Below are positions 28,405 to 36,733 of a DNA stretch of 46,407 nt, in pieces. The notes beneath the pieces are model-generated. The model saw nothing but the letters and a program-made list of their open reading frames with translations, made no database searches and was not told the DNA's origin. A program made the position numbers and the translations under genes. Source of the stretch: Parcubacteria group bacterium (GTDB taxonomy: Bacteria; Patescibacteriota; Patescibacteriia; UBA1558; GWA2-36-10); the NCBI GenBank assembly GCA_003104935.1, contig PQAE01000011.1, positions 1 through 46,407 on the forward strand, written 5' to 3'. Within the stretch, counting starts at the first letter, position 1. Every line of letters starts with the position of its first letter.

Positions 28405-29262
28405 ATGACGGAAAAAGATTATCTTACTACTTATAAAAGCACCTGGTGTCCGGGTTGCGGAAATTTTGGTTTGGCTATCGCCATGCGTAAAGCTTTGGCG
28501 GAATTAAATTTGGATCCGGCCAAAGTATTGATCGTCTACGGCATCGGTTGTTCCGGCAACGGTGTTAACTTTACCAAGACTTATGCCTGGCACTCACTGC
28601 ATGGCCGGGCCGTGCCGACCGCTATCGGCGCCAAGCTGGCTAATAAAGATCTGACGGTCATCGCTATGGCCGGTGATGGTGACGGCTTGGGCGAAGGTAT
28701 GGGACATTTTATCCATGCTATTCGGGGAAATGCCGATGTTACCTACGTAATTCACGACAATAAAACCTATAGTCTGACTACCGGCCAGGCCGCGCCTACT
28801 TCTGATCGGGGCTTTAAAGCCAAGACTACGCCCGAAGGAGTGATCGAAGAAATGGCTAATCCGGTCAGTCTGGCTCTGGCCGCCGGCACCTCTTTTGTGG
28901 CACGCGGTTTTGCCGGCAATGCCGAACATCTTAAAGAAATTTTCAAAGCGGCGATTACACATCGGGGATTTTCCGTGGTGGATGTTTTTCAACCATGCGT
29001 AACTTTTAACACAGTCAATACTTTTAAATGGTTTTTTGACCGGCTGTATAATATTGATCAGGACGCTACCTATAATAAAAATGATCTCAGTCGCGCGTTT
29101 AAGGAAAGTTTAATTTGGGGAGCTAAGATTCCTTATGGTATTTTTTATCAAAACAACCGGCCGACTTACGGTGATGAATTACCCCAGCTCCGGGGCGCCG
29201 CCTTGGTTAAACGGCCAATGACCGTGCGCGATATTGATCGTTTGGTCAAATCTTTTGCCTAA
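28405..29262 (+). CDS. korB: 2-oxoacid:ferredoxin oxidoreductase, beta subunit
   Basis: This subunit holds thiamine pyrophosphate and one [4Fe-4S] cluster. The 285-residue protein has cluster Cys at C15 and C18 (TWCPGCGN), C49 (GIGCSGNG) and C198 (QPCVTFN), a spacing close to that of archaeal homologues. The TPP motif begins at MAGDGDGLGEG (residues 88-98) and continues through IHDNKTYSLTTGQ. The gene lies 11 bases after korA, so the two form one operon. The cluster makes the enzyme oxygen-sensitive, in line with the superoxide and peroxide defence genes nearby. Confidence 0.94.
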   Translation: MTEKDYLTTYKSTWCPGCGNFGLAIAMRKALAELNLDPAKVLIVYGIGCSGNGVNFTKTYAWHSLHGRAVPTAIGAKLANKDLTVIAMAGDGDGLGEGMGHFIHAIRGNADVTYVIHDNKTYSLTTGQAAPTSDRGFKAKTTPEGVIEEMANPVSLALAAGTSFVARGFAGNAEHLKEIFKAAITHRGFSVVDVFQPCVTFNTVNTFKWFFDRLYNIDQDATYNKNDLSRAFKESLIWGAKIPYGIFYQNNRPTYGDELPQLRGAALVKRPMTVRDIDRLVKSFA

Positions 29263-29277
29263 TAATTAATCAAATAT

Positions 29278-29760
29278 ATGCGGGACAAAAAAGGTTTTAC
29301 ATTAGCATCGCTAGTAGTGACCATCGCTCTAGTGGTAATACTGAGCGCCCTGGTTTTTATCTGGATTGACCCTATTGCTAAGGTCAGGGCCGCCAAGGAT
29401 GCCGTCAGACAAAATGACGTGCTGACCATAAATTTGGCTATGGTCAAATATGCCAACGATCACAACGGCTCCTTGCCTCTTTCGGCCACATTGACGACTG
29501 CCAAAAAAGTCTTATGTTCCACGGCGGCCAATATAGATTGTGACGGCGAAACAGAGGCCTGTCTGATTATCAGCGATAATGATTTTTTCCAAGGGTATCT
29601 GGGTACCCTGCCGGTTGATCCGGATCTGACCAGTACAGCGAACACCGGGTATTATATGAAGAAAGATAGCGGCGGTAACCTACAGATCGGTTCTTGTATC
29701 AGCAGTAGTGTCTACATTTCTGGCGGTGGTAAAGGCGACAGCGAGCACGAGGTGTTATAA
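29278..29760 (+). CDS. Type IV pilin-like protein
   Basis: The N-terminus MRDKKGFTLASLVVTIALVVILSALVF is a class III (prepilin peptidase) signal: a short basic leader, Gly, then Phe and a hydrophobic helix. The usual Glu at position +5 is replaced by Ser, as in some minor pilins. The 100-residue head has two Cys pairs (about C82/C92 and C99/C139) and ends with a Gly-rich tail. It lies only 15 bases after korB and is followed by a terminator, so it may be transcribed with korAB. PilT at 10.7 kb could act on such pili. Confidence 0.78.
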   Translation: MRDKKGFTLASLVVTIALVVILSALVFIWIDPIAKVRAAKDAVRQNDVLTINLAMVKYANDHNGSLPLSATLTTAKKVLCSTAANIDCDGETEACLIISDNDFFQGYLGTLPVDPDLTSTANTGYYMKKDSGGNLQIGSCISSSVYISGGGKGDSEHEVL

Positions 29761-29776
29761 TAATAATTTAAAAAAG

Positions 29777-29806
29777 TTCTCCCCTTCAGGAGAATTTTTT
29801 TATTTT
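29777..29806 (+). terminator. Terminator of the korAB-pilin operon
   Basis: TTCTCC (29777-29782) and GGAGAA (29789-29794) form the stem, followed by TTTTTTTATTTTT. Confidence 0.85.
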
Positions 29807-29819
29807 TAGTCAACTGTGT

Positions 29820-29825
29820 TATAAT
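29820..29825 (+). promoter_or_regulatory. -10 box of the 1212-residue surface protein
   Basis: TATAAT with a TGTGT sequence just upstream lies 17 bases before the ATG, so the leader would be very short. Confidence 0.55.
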
Positions 29826-29842
29826 ATAGCTGATAAATAGTT

Positions 29843-32800
29843 ATGATTAGCGAAAGAATCCATCATTATTTGGGCCTGTTTTTTATCCTATCTTTGATTT
29901 TGACACAGTCTTTAGTTTATGTGGCGGTGACGGCTCAGGACAGTATGGAAGTGGGCAGTAATCGGGGCAGTACTTTCCGAGCGATATTTATTCAGCCGAC
30001 AGCCGGCCAGACTATCACCATCGGTCAGCTAGTGTCTTTTCAGGCTCAGCTATCGCCGGTAAATAATTATTCGGCCGTCACTTTTAGTGTTCAGCCAAGT
30101 ATCGGGGGTTCGTCTTTAAATTTTGAAAGCAGTTTGCAGAGCGACGGCAGTTGGAAAGCAAATAATGTCTGGGACACTAGTCTGTTGGCCCCGGGTAATT
30201 ATAATTTAAAAGCGTCGGCCAGCATCTATGATACGGCTGGCTTGCTACAAAATTCTTATGTTTCGGCGGCGCAGAACGTGGTTTTGATTGAGCCGGTGGC
30301 CAATCCCGGTGGTAATAGCACCTCTTCGGATAGCGGATTGCCTCCGGCCGGAAACCCGGCGCCTATCAGCGCCGTTTCCAGCTGGCGCAGTCCCCAAGAA
30401 GGTCAGACTATTAGTCTAGATAAAAATAAAGGGGAAAAAAATATAAAAATAGAATTGTCGATTAATAAAAGTTCGGATTTTACTATTAACCGGGTGGCCT
30501 ATGACATTTATTATCGGGCCAGTAGCGCCCAGGAATTTTCACGGCTGGTAGATAACCTCAGTCTGACCGATAACCAGAGTACCAGCACGCAATATTTATA
30601 CAGTACCTTGCTGGACGCCGGCCAATATGCCTCCGGAGATTATAAATTGCGTTCCCGCGCCGAAGTGGTAGGTAGCGGCGCTACTACTACCCAATCTTTG
30701 GAACTAAGCGCTTTAAATTTTAAATTAAATGTGTTGGCACTGTCACTACCGATGGCCAAGTTCAGCAGTCCACTTGAAGCCCAAGTTTTGAGCAGTCCGA
30801 CCGGCATCACCCTGGAATTATCTCGCGCTTTGGACACCGGCCATAGTCTGCGGGCTTATCTGATTGAAAAAAATCTGGCTACTAGTCCGGTTTTATCAAA
30901 ATATACAAACAGAATAATTCCCTTGGCAAATAGTAGTGATAAGCCCTTAAATTATAAAGGGATTTTAGAACCGGTTAAATATCCGGCCGGAGATTATAGT
31001 CTCTTGGTTTATGATTTGACGGCGGCTAAAGAGATTTTAATCGGTTCGGTCAGCATCAAATTAGCGGCTTTAAGCGCTAATCAAATAATCGTCATGACTT
31101 CTCCGGAGAGCGGATCGGCCATCAAGGAAAATTCCGTATATTTTAGTATCCGGACCGCGGCTTTAGCCGATGCTTTGGACCTGGAGTTAATCAGCGCCGA
31201 GAGTCCGGCTATCAGCACCGGCGAGATCGCCATTGAGAAAACCGACGGGACTAATTGGAATAAGACACTATGGTTAGACGATTCCTTTATAGACGGTTTA
31301 TATAATGTGATTATCAATACCCAACTCGCTCCCCAGCAACAGGCCACGACTACGCCCAGTTTACAGGCCCGCTACTCGTTGTTTTTAAATCGCCAAAAAG
31401 AAAGTCTGGATACCAAGAGCGTCAGTTTAATTTTGGACACTCCTCAGGCCCAGTCCAACACTGGTCAGGACTTTGGTTTTACCGGCTTGGTAAATGTGTC
31501 GGCGACGTCTAATATCCGGTCGGGGCAGGTTTATTTTGTCTTAAAAAACAGTTTAGAAAAAAATGAAGCTTTGCGGCTAGTTCATAATAATATCCAAGAA
31601 GTCACCGGCGCCAATAATGCCGTTAGTTATAAATACGGATCAATTTTTGATACCAGCGCTGTGGCCAACGGAAATTATTATCTGTCGGCAGAGATATACT
31701 ATAATAATAAATTAATTACCACTTCTGATCAGAAGTTAATTTCGGTCTATAATGTGGTTGTCATAGAGGACAGCTTGACCCTGGATGATAAGGATGTTTC
31801 TCTGCAGTGGCTTAAAACATACAAGTTGCAAACGGAGTTTAATAAAATAGTTATTTATATTCTCAGTAATCTGCGGCCGCGGCCGGAAGCATTAACTCTG
31901 GCTTTGCGCGATGAACAGAGCAACACCCTGGATCAGATAACCTTTCAGACTATCGGCGCGCAAACGGCATTTAAACTGGGTTTTTTAGATAACATCAATA
32001 GGCCGGCGCTACAAGCTTACCGCGGTATATGGCTGGCCAGCGATGTAAAGAAATTCTCCGCCAATCCGGTCTTGAACCTGGCTTATATAGACAGTGACGG
32101 TCAGATCAAAGCCCAGAGCAACCGTCAGAAGTTTGTCATAAAAAACAATGAAATTCAGGCCGAAGCCGATACTTATGCGGCCACGCCGGAAGATAATGCT
32201 CTGCTCCAGCCCACGGTCGAATCCACCAGCACTATAGCTCAGGCCAATATCGTCCTGCCAAATAATTTAGCAGTCGGTCTGACTACTACCTGCGCACAAA
32301 TGGGCATAACCAAAGAGCAATCCTGTCAGTCCTGGAAGGCTATGCTTGAGGACAGTGTCGATAGTCGTTGCCGGCAACAAAATATTTTTACCGGTGTTGC
32401 TTGCGAAGATTATCTCAACCGAACAATAGTGGATCTGGAGTGTCAGGCCCAGGGTTTGGTCGACCGTGAGCGCTGTAAAGATTATCTGATGGAAAAGTAC
32501 GGCGGACAGGTCGGTTGCCGTCTGCCGAATCAGTCTAGTTGCAATGGCATTTTGCGCGAACAATATCTGAATCGTTTGGTTTTGAATCAAAAGGACGCAG
32601 TCCTGGTAAAGGAAGCGATAGGATCGTTACTTGGTCAAACTCTGAACTTAGCTCAAATACAAAATCAATTGACGGCCAAAGGAGCGGTTAATCTGCAGTG
32701 GTCGCTCAGACCCGACGGCTCCGAAAGAGTCTTATTAGCTCCGGCGCAAAGCATCACTATCCTAGAACAGTCCGATCAGTTGACAGTAAATGGCGAGGTA

Positions 32801-33481
32801 ATCCTGATTACCGACAGCGACGGTGACGGATTGCCTGATGATTTGGAAAGATATTATGGTACCGATCCTAATAAAGCCGACAGCGACAACGACAGTTATA
32901 GCGATAGCACGGAAATAAAAAATTTATTTAATCCTTTGGGCGAGGGATCGCTGAGCAAAGAAAATACGCCCCTGGACCAGACCTTATTCTACAGTCATCT
33001 TCTGGAACAACCGCAGGTATTTAGCAATAAACAAAGTAGCGATATTAAAGTGAGTGCGATTGATAACATTGCTCCTGGTATCATCAAGCTCAGCGGACAG
33101 GCACCGGTTAATTCTTGGGTCAATATTTATTTCTACAGTAGTATGCCGCTACTGGTGACCACGCCGGCGGACGCCAGCGGCCAATGGCAATATACCCTGA
33201 ATCAAGCCCTAGCTGATGGTAACCATCGACTGTATGTCGCCAACATAGATAACGGCGGAAATATCGTCCGGCAGTCCGCGCCCTTATCCCTACTCATCAA
33301 AGACAAGCAGGCGGTCAGCCCGGCAGAATATTTTGATATTGGGGAAACAAAAAAAGCCGCCAATGACAGCTTATTAATTTACTATATTGTCGGCGGGATA
33401 GTTTTATTAGCCCTGTTGCTGATACCGACCATATTTTTTCTGAGGCGCAAACAAAATTTGCCGCCCAGCCAGCCTTTATAA
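29843..33481 (+). CDS. Large membrane-anchored surface protein with Ig-like domains
   Basis: The 1212-residue protein has a signal peptide (hydrophobic about residues 10-30), then a series of beta-sandwich (Ig-like) domains of about 100 residues each, marked by repeated 'PTAGQTITIGQLV'- and 'SPESGSAIKENSV'-type openings. A Cys-rich helical segment follows at about 812-910 (10 Cys). Thrombospondin-3-type calcium loops (DSDGDGLPDD and DSDNDSYSD) lie at about 990-1027. A final Ig-like domain (about 1065-1150) is followed by a membrane helix (about 1177-1199) and a basic tail. It is probably exposed on the cell surface and used for attachment. It shares the calcium-loop design with the 1164-residue protein. 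Confidence 0.85.
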   Translation: MISERIHHYLGLFFILSLILTQSLVYVAVTAQDSMEVGSNRGSTFRAIFIQPTAGQTITIGQLVSFQAQLSPVNNYSAVTFSVQPSIGGSSLNFESSLQSDGSWKANNVWDTSLLAPGNYNLKASASIYDTAGLLQNSYVSAAQNVVLIEPVANPGGNSTSSDSGLPPAGNPAPISAVSSWRSPQEGQTISLDKNKGEKNIKIELSINKSSDFTINRVAYDIYYRASSAQEFSRLVDNLSLTDNQSTSTQYLYSTLLDAGQYASGDYKLRSRAEVVGSGATTTQSLELSALNFKLNVLALSLPMAKFSSPLEAQVLSSPTGITLELSRALDTGHSLRAYLIEKNLATSPVLSKYTNRIIPLANSSDKPLNYKGILEPVKYPAGDYSLLVYDLTAAKEILIGSVSIKLAALSANQIIVMTSPESGSAIKENSVYFSIRTAALADALDLELISAESPAISTGEIAIEKTDGTNWNKTLWLDDSFIDGLYNVIINTQLAPQQQATTTPSLQARYSLFLNRQKESLDTKSVSLILDTPQAQSNTGQDFGFTGLVNVSATSNIRSGQVYFVLKNSLEKNEALRLVHNNIQEVTGANNAVSYKYGSIFDTSAVANGNYYLSAEIYYNNKLITTSDQKLISVYNVVVIEDSLTLDDKDVSLQWLKTYKLQTEFNKIVIYILSNLRPRPEALTLALRDEQSNTLDQITFQTIGAQTAFKLGFLDNINRPALQAYRGIWLASDVKKFSANPVLNLAYIDSDGQIKAQSNRQKFVIKNNEIQAEADTYAATPEDNALLQPTVESTSTIAQANIVLPNNLAVGLTTTCAQMGITKEQSCQSWKAMLEDSVDSRCRQQNIFTGVACEDYLNRTIVDLECQAQGLVDRERCKDYLMEKYGGQVGCRLPNQSSCNGILREQYLNRLVLNQKDAVLVKEAIGSLLGQTLNLAQIQNQLTAKGAVNLQWSLRPDGSERVLLAPAQSITILEQSDQLTVNGEVILITDSDGDGLPDDLERYYGTDPNKADSDNDSYSDSTEIKNLFNPLGEGSLSKENTPLDQTLFYSHLLEQPQVFSNKQSSDIKVSAIDNIAPGIIKLSGQAPVNSWVNIYFYSSMPLLVTTPADASGQWQYTLNQALADGNHRLYVANIDNGGNIVRQSAPLSLLIKDKQAVSPAEYFDIGETKKAANDSLLIYYIVGGIVLLALLLIPTIFFLRRKQNLPPSQPL

Positions 33482-34123
33482 GTTCAATTTTTTTATCGCC
33501 TGGGGAATATCGGCAGATTTTTGCAGATATGACCCGATAGCCAGGGCTGAAGCCCCGGCCTTTTTTATGGTTAGGGCGGTTTTTTCATTGACCCCGCCGT
33601 CGACGATGATGTTTAGCCGGGGGTAGAGTCGGCGCAAACTTTTTATTTTTGTCAAAACACTCTTTTGAAAAGCTTGTTTTTCCCGGCCGGGGATGACACC
33701 CATGATTTGTACGGCGTCAAAATATTTGACAATTTTTTTTATTTTATTGACCGGAGTTTCGGGGTTGATCGCCAGACCAACTTTTACTTTTTTTTGGTGC
33801 AGGTATTGAGCTAGGCAGATTTGGGAGCGCTCATCCGATTCGGCCTCATAGTGCCAGATAATCTGGCGGACATTTTTTAATTTTAACCAGGGCAAGATAC
33901 GGGCGGAAACACCTTTGACCATCAGATGGATCTCTAAGCGGTGATTTTGGGCGAGCGGACGGACACAACTGGGCCGGATATTATTTTTGATCGGCACCAA
34001 ATATCCGTCCATGATATCGATCTGAACATATTTAAAATAGGGAGCTATTTTTTGCCAGCGTTTTTTAAAGTCTGTGCCGTTTTTAGCTAAAACAGCGGGA
34101 ATGATTTTTATTTTTTTTATCAT
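33476..34123 (-). CDS. rpe: Ribulose-phosphate 3-epimerase
   Basis: The enzyme interconverts ribulose 5-phosphate and xylulose 5-phosphate. The 215-residue TIM-barrel protein has IIPAVLAKNG at the start, VQIDIMDGYLVP with the catalytic Asp, EIHLMVKG with its His, and IIVDGGVNEKTALTIKKAGASALAIGS at the phosphate-binding end. I chose the ATG at 34123 because it overlaps the rpiB stop as ATGA and leaves a normal N-terminus. It converges with the surface-protein gene and overlaps it by 6 bases. Together with rpiB it gives a minimal pentose-phosphate step. Confidence 0.92.
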   Translation of the reverse strand: MIKKIKIIPAVLAKNGTDFKKRWQKIAPYFKYVQIDIMDGYLVPIKNNIRPSCVRPLAQNHRLEIHLMVKGVSARILPWLKLKNVRQIIWHYEAESDERSQICLAQYLHQKKVKVGLAINPETPVNKIKKIVKYFDAVQIMGVIPGREKQAFQKSVLTKIKSLRRLYPRLNIIVDGGVNEKTALTIKKAGASALAIGSYLQKSADIPQAIKKLNL

Positions 34124-34548
34124 GCCAGTTTTTTGATGCGACGGCAATGACGGGCTAGCCCGGAAAAAGGGGTTTTGACCCAGAGCATGATTATTTTTTC
34201 CATCTGACTCTGGTTAAAGTCCCAGACCGGCAGACAGAGCACATTGCTGTCCTCGTCCAAACGGCCGTGTTTGACCGTCATGGTCGAATAACCGACTATG
34301 GCCCGGACATTTTTAAAGCGATTAGCCATCATGGCCATGCCCTGGCCGCTACCGCAAAAAAGCAAACCCTGGTTAGCCGGATTGAAACTAATTTTTTGCG
34401 CCACTTTTTTAGCCCAGTCCGTATAATCGTCGTTTTTATCAAATTTGGCATTACCCAAATCTTTCCACGCGATATTATTTTTTGTCAAAAAAGCTTTAAT
34501 ATTTACTTTGGCCGCATAGCCGTTGTGATCTGAGCCGAGATAAAGCAT
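34120..34548 (-). CDS. rpiB: Ribose-5-phosphate isomerase B
   Basis: The enzyme interconverts ribose 5-phosphate and ribulose 5-phosphate. The 142-residue RpiB/LacA-fold protein has LYLGSDHNGYAAK with the substrate-binding Asp and His, DYTDWAKKVA, and the phosphate-binding and catalytic loop LLFCGSGQGMAMMANR with its Cys. Length matches the family. It has an extended -10 box at 34574-34579 on the minus strand and is coupled to rpe by ATGA overlap. Confidence 0.93.
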   Translation of the reverse strand: MLYLGSDHNGYAAKVNIKAFLTKNNIAWKDLGNAKFDKNDDYTDWAKKVAQKISFNPANQGLLFCGSGQGMAMMANRFKNVRAIVGYSTMTVKHGRLDEDSNVLCLPVWDFNQSQMEKIIMLWVKTPFSGLARHCRRIKKLA

Positions 34549-34623
34549 AAGTTTGTATTAGCGTTAAAGGTTTATTATAGCCATATTTTAGCATATTTAT
34601 CGGTTAAAATGAAACTTTGGTCA

Positions 34624-34652
34624 TTGACTTACCCGCGGTTTTTTAGTATGCT
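34624..34652 (+). promoter_or_regulatory. Promoter of the tRNA-Arg region
   Basis: TTGACT (34624-34629) and TATGCT (34647-34652) are 17 bases apart, about 22 bases before the first tRNA half. Confidence 0.6.
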
Positions 34653-34708
34653 ATGCTGTGTTTATTATATTGCGTCCCGGTAGTTCAATGGATAGAATAG
34701 GAGCCTTC

Positions 34709-34762
34709 CCCCGCAAAATAAACGAGCGAAGCGAGAACCTATAAAAGAGGGTCCCGCAACAC
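34709..34762 (+). repeat. Left arm of the insertion in tRNA-Arg
   Basis: This segment begins CCCCGCAAAAT, contains CGAGCGAAGCGAGAACC, and ends near GAGGGTCCCGCA. Its start is an inverted copy of the right arm end (ATTTGCGGGA, 34908-34917), and its end (GAGGGTCCCGCA) is roughly inverted to GTGCGGGGTCCTC at 34863-34875. Confidence 0.6.
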
Positions 34763-34775
34763 TAAAGTATTTTAC

Positions 34776-34851
34776 GCGCCCATAGCTCAATGGATAGAGC
34801 AACAGCCTTCTAAGCTGTAGGCTGCACGTTCGAGTCGTGCTGGGCGCACCA
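34776..34851 (+). tRNA. tRNA-Arg (anticodon TCT), intact, CCA encoded
   Basis: The acceptor GCGCCCA pairs with TGGGCGC, the anticodon stem ACAGC pairs with GCTGT around loop CTTCTAA, and the T-loop is TTCGAGT. CCA is encoded at 34849-34851. This functional-looking gene lies inside the interrupted tRNA-Arg of the same anticodon. Confidence 0.95.
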
Positions 34852-34859
34852 AATAGCAA

Positions 34860-34917
34860 TATGTGCGGGGTCCTCGCAAATATAAGTACTCGCTATAGCT
34901 CGTACACATTTGCGGGA
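34860..34917 (+). repeat. Right arm of the insertion in tRNA-Arg
   Basis: The segment holds GTGCGGGGTCCTCGCAAAT, then GTACTCGCTATAGCTCGTAC (itself a palindrome-like block), then ATTTGCGGGA. CGCAAAT and ATTTGCG form an outer stem. It is related in inverted orientation to the left arm. Confidence 0.6.
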
Positions 34918-34969
34918 TAAGCTCTAGATTCAGGTTCCCCCGGACTACGATCCGGGGCTGGCCGGGGCA

Positions 34970-34997
34970 CCATCCTGCGCCTGCGGGCTTCGGATGG
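34970..34997. repeat. Palindrome directly after the interrupted tRNA-Arg
   Basis: CCATCC and GGATGG enclose a GC-rich core; the first arm shares its CCA with the tRNA 3' end. It resembles the palindrome at 4064-4094 (ATCC...GGAT with a GC core). Confidence 0.6.
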
Positions 34998-35034
34998 CTT
35001 TGCCACAATAGTTTAGAGTAAAGTTTAATTTCGT

Positions 35035-35109
35035 GGTGGCTATAGTTTAGCGGTAGAACAGCGGGTTGTGGTCCCGCTGGCCTGGGTTCGACTCCCAGTA
35101 GCCACCCCA
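35035..35109 (+). tRNA. tRNA-His (anticodon GTG), CCA encoded
   Basis: The extra G at position -1 (35035) pairs with C73, the mark of tRNA-His. The acceptor GTGGCTA pairs with TAGCCAC, the anticodon loop is TTGTGGT, and CCA is at 35107-35109. The 3' end of the serine recombinase gene lies within this tRNA on the other strand, which identifies it as the likely integration site. Confidence 0.95.
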
Positions 35110-36711
35110 TCGTGTGAGAACGGAGGTTAAAACCTCTGTTTTTGCTTTGTTTAAAGGCGTTTTATGCGGTTCTAACCTTAGGTATTCCGCCTCTAAGGCA
35201 GGGTAACCATTTTTAATAGGCACGAGCCACTCATTGGGCTCAATAGTTAGCTTTCCGTCCCTGATTATAGGGCTTTTACCTAAGGCCAAGAGTATCTCTC
35301 GCTTTAGTTCTAACCCCTTGTCGCCTTTTGCCGTTAGAAACGCCTTACGGGCATAAGTGGCGAAAGTAAATGTTTTTTCAGTAAGCTCCAGCCATTTTTC
35401 CGCTCGGTTTTCAGTTTCCCTTAAACCACCTTTTAGTTTATCTATTTCCGCTTGAAGTTCTTGTTTCTCCTTGAGGAAAGCTTGGTCATCAATAAGTTGG
35501 CGGTATCTCATTTTAGTTAGTTCGTCCAATTCATTTTGAGTTTGCGTCAAAGTTTTGTGTTGCATTTCGTAGATTTTGGCTCGGTCTTCAATCTCGGTGT
35601 CGTTCTTTTTATTTAGTCCCTCTAAAGCCCACTCTAAAAATTCAGGTAGTATAGTATATTTATCTATTTCCTTTTCAATTAGGAGCTCCAAATCTTCCTC
35701 CCTTATGTTTTTCCTTTGGGAGCAGGGGACATCTTTTTTTCGGCGTGTGCAGTGATAGTAAGTAAAGGTTTTTAACTCCCCAGTTTTCTTTATAACTTTA
35801 GTATGACTTTCGGCTGTATGGAAGCATCCACACTCGCCGCATACTATAGCTCCCGTAAAAGCAAATTTATGCGTTTGCGGTCTTATTTTTCCCCTTCGGC
35901 CAAGAACAGATTGAACCCTATCATATTCTTCATTTGTAATCATTGGTTCGTGCTTGCCTTGATAGTGCAGGCCACTACTTCGGGTGATGATGCCCGTATA
36001 AAAACGATTAGTAAAAATTCTATAAATTCCACTTTGAGAAAGCTTATTGTCCGTGCTTTTTCTTATTTTTCTTGTTCTAAAGCCCCAGTCGTCAGTGGCC
36101 ATTTTTAGGATTTGGCGGGCGGTGTAATTTCCCGTGAGCATTGTGTCCCACATCCTACGGACAAGATTAAAACGCTCTGGGTCTTTGGTTATGGTGTGCT
36201 TTATCGTGTCGTTAAGATAACCTAAGGGAGCTATGTTTGGCATCCAACCCTTTTCCAATTTACTTTGCAGGCCTCTCTTAGTATTTTTGCTTAAATCTAT
36301 TATAAATTGGTTGGCCACGCCGCTCTCAACACTAAATAGCAGGACATTGTCTTCGGGGAGGTATTGGCGGTCAATAGTTTGGATAGATTTAAGTGTCCCT
36401 TGCTGTAATAGCCAGCTTAGTTTGCCACTATCAATCGGGTTGCGGGAGAGGCGGTTTATTTGCCAGCATAAAATACCATCGGCCTCGTTGTTTTCAATTC
36501 GCTGTATTATTTCCTCAAATATAGGACGATTATTTGGCTTCTTGGCTGACTTCGCCTCGGTATAAACTTTTTTTATAGTCAGACCAGAATCATTAGCGAA
36601 TTTTTTGAGGCGATTTATTTGGTCATCTATACTTTGAACTTGGCGGTCTTCTGATTCGGAGCTTTTTCGGGCGTAGAGAAAGTATTTAATTTTAGTGCTG
36701 TTTAGTGCCAT
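35047..36711 (-). CDS. Large serine recombinase (integrase)
   Basis: The enzyme breaks and rejoins DNA through a serine-DNA link to insert or excise an element. The 554-residue protein has the resolvase domain (FLYARKSSESEDRQVQSIDDQ with the catalytic Ser, and LSRNPIDSG), a recombinase domain (GYLNDTIKHTI to about residue 290), a zinc ribbon (CGECG, then YHC and C at about residues 290-335), a coiled coil (about 365-440) and a C-terminal tail. The last 20 or so codons run through the antisense of tRNA-His, so attachment is presumably in that tRNA. It begins a block of mobile-element genes up to about 45.2 kb. Confidence 0.94.
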   Translation of the reverse strand: MALNSTKIKYFLYARKSSESEDRQVQSIDDQINRLKKFANDSGLTIKKVYTEAKSAKKPNNRPIFEEIIQRIENNEADGILCWQINRLSRNPIDSGKLSWLLQQGTLKSIQTIDRQYLPEDNVLLFSVESGVANQFIIDLSKNTKRGLQSKLEKGWMPNIAPLGYLNDTIKHTITKDPERFNLVRRMWDTMLTGNYTARQILKMATDDWGFRTRKIRKSTDNKLSQSGIYRIFTNRFYTGIITRSSGLHYQGKHEPMITNEEYDRVQSVLGRRGKIRPQTHKFAFTGAIVCGECGCFHTAESHTKVIKKTGELKTFTYYHCTRRKKDVPCSQRKNIREEDLELLIEKEIDKYTILPEFLEWALEGLNKKNDTEIEDRAKIYEMQHKTLTQTQNELDELTKMRYRQLIDDQAFLKEKQELQAEIDKLKGGLRETENRAEKWLELTEKTFTFATYARKAFLTAKGDKGLELKREILLALGKSPIIRDGKLTIEPNEWLVPIKNGYPALEAEYLRLEPHKTPLNKAKTEVLTSVLTRWGGYWESNPGQRDHNPLFYR

Positions 36712-36733
36712 TTGGTGCTTTTTTAACTTAAAG

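Larger units (their letters stand above)
34674..34972 (+). pseudogene. tRNA-Arg (TCT) interrupted in the anticodon loop and the T-loop
   Basis: The 5' half (34674-34708) reads GTCCCGG, D-arm, GGAGC and loop bases CTTC. The 3' half (34918-34972) reads TAA, GCTCT, variable region, CAGGTTC and, after an insertion, CTGG, CCGGGGC, A, CCA. GTCCCGG pairs with CCGGGGC over all seven positions, and GGAGC with GCTCT over all five; joined, the loop is CTTCTAA, anticodon TCT. The halves are split by 209 bases that include a complete tRNA-Arg(TCT). A second palindrome (CCCCGGA-CTACGA-TCCGGGG, 34938-34957) replaces about five bases of the T-loop. It is most likely dead, but is recent enough to keep both stems. 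Confidence 0.75.

Noticed and set aside
34709-34917. Group I intron in the split tRNA-Arg
   Set aside because: The 209 bases contain a full tRNA and inverted repeats, leaving no room for the group I core.
34665-35110. Two minus-strand frames over the tRNA-Arg and tRNA-His genes
   Set aside because: They are translations of tRNA antisense sequence and repeats.
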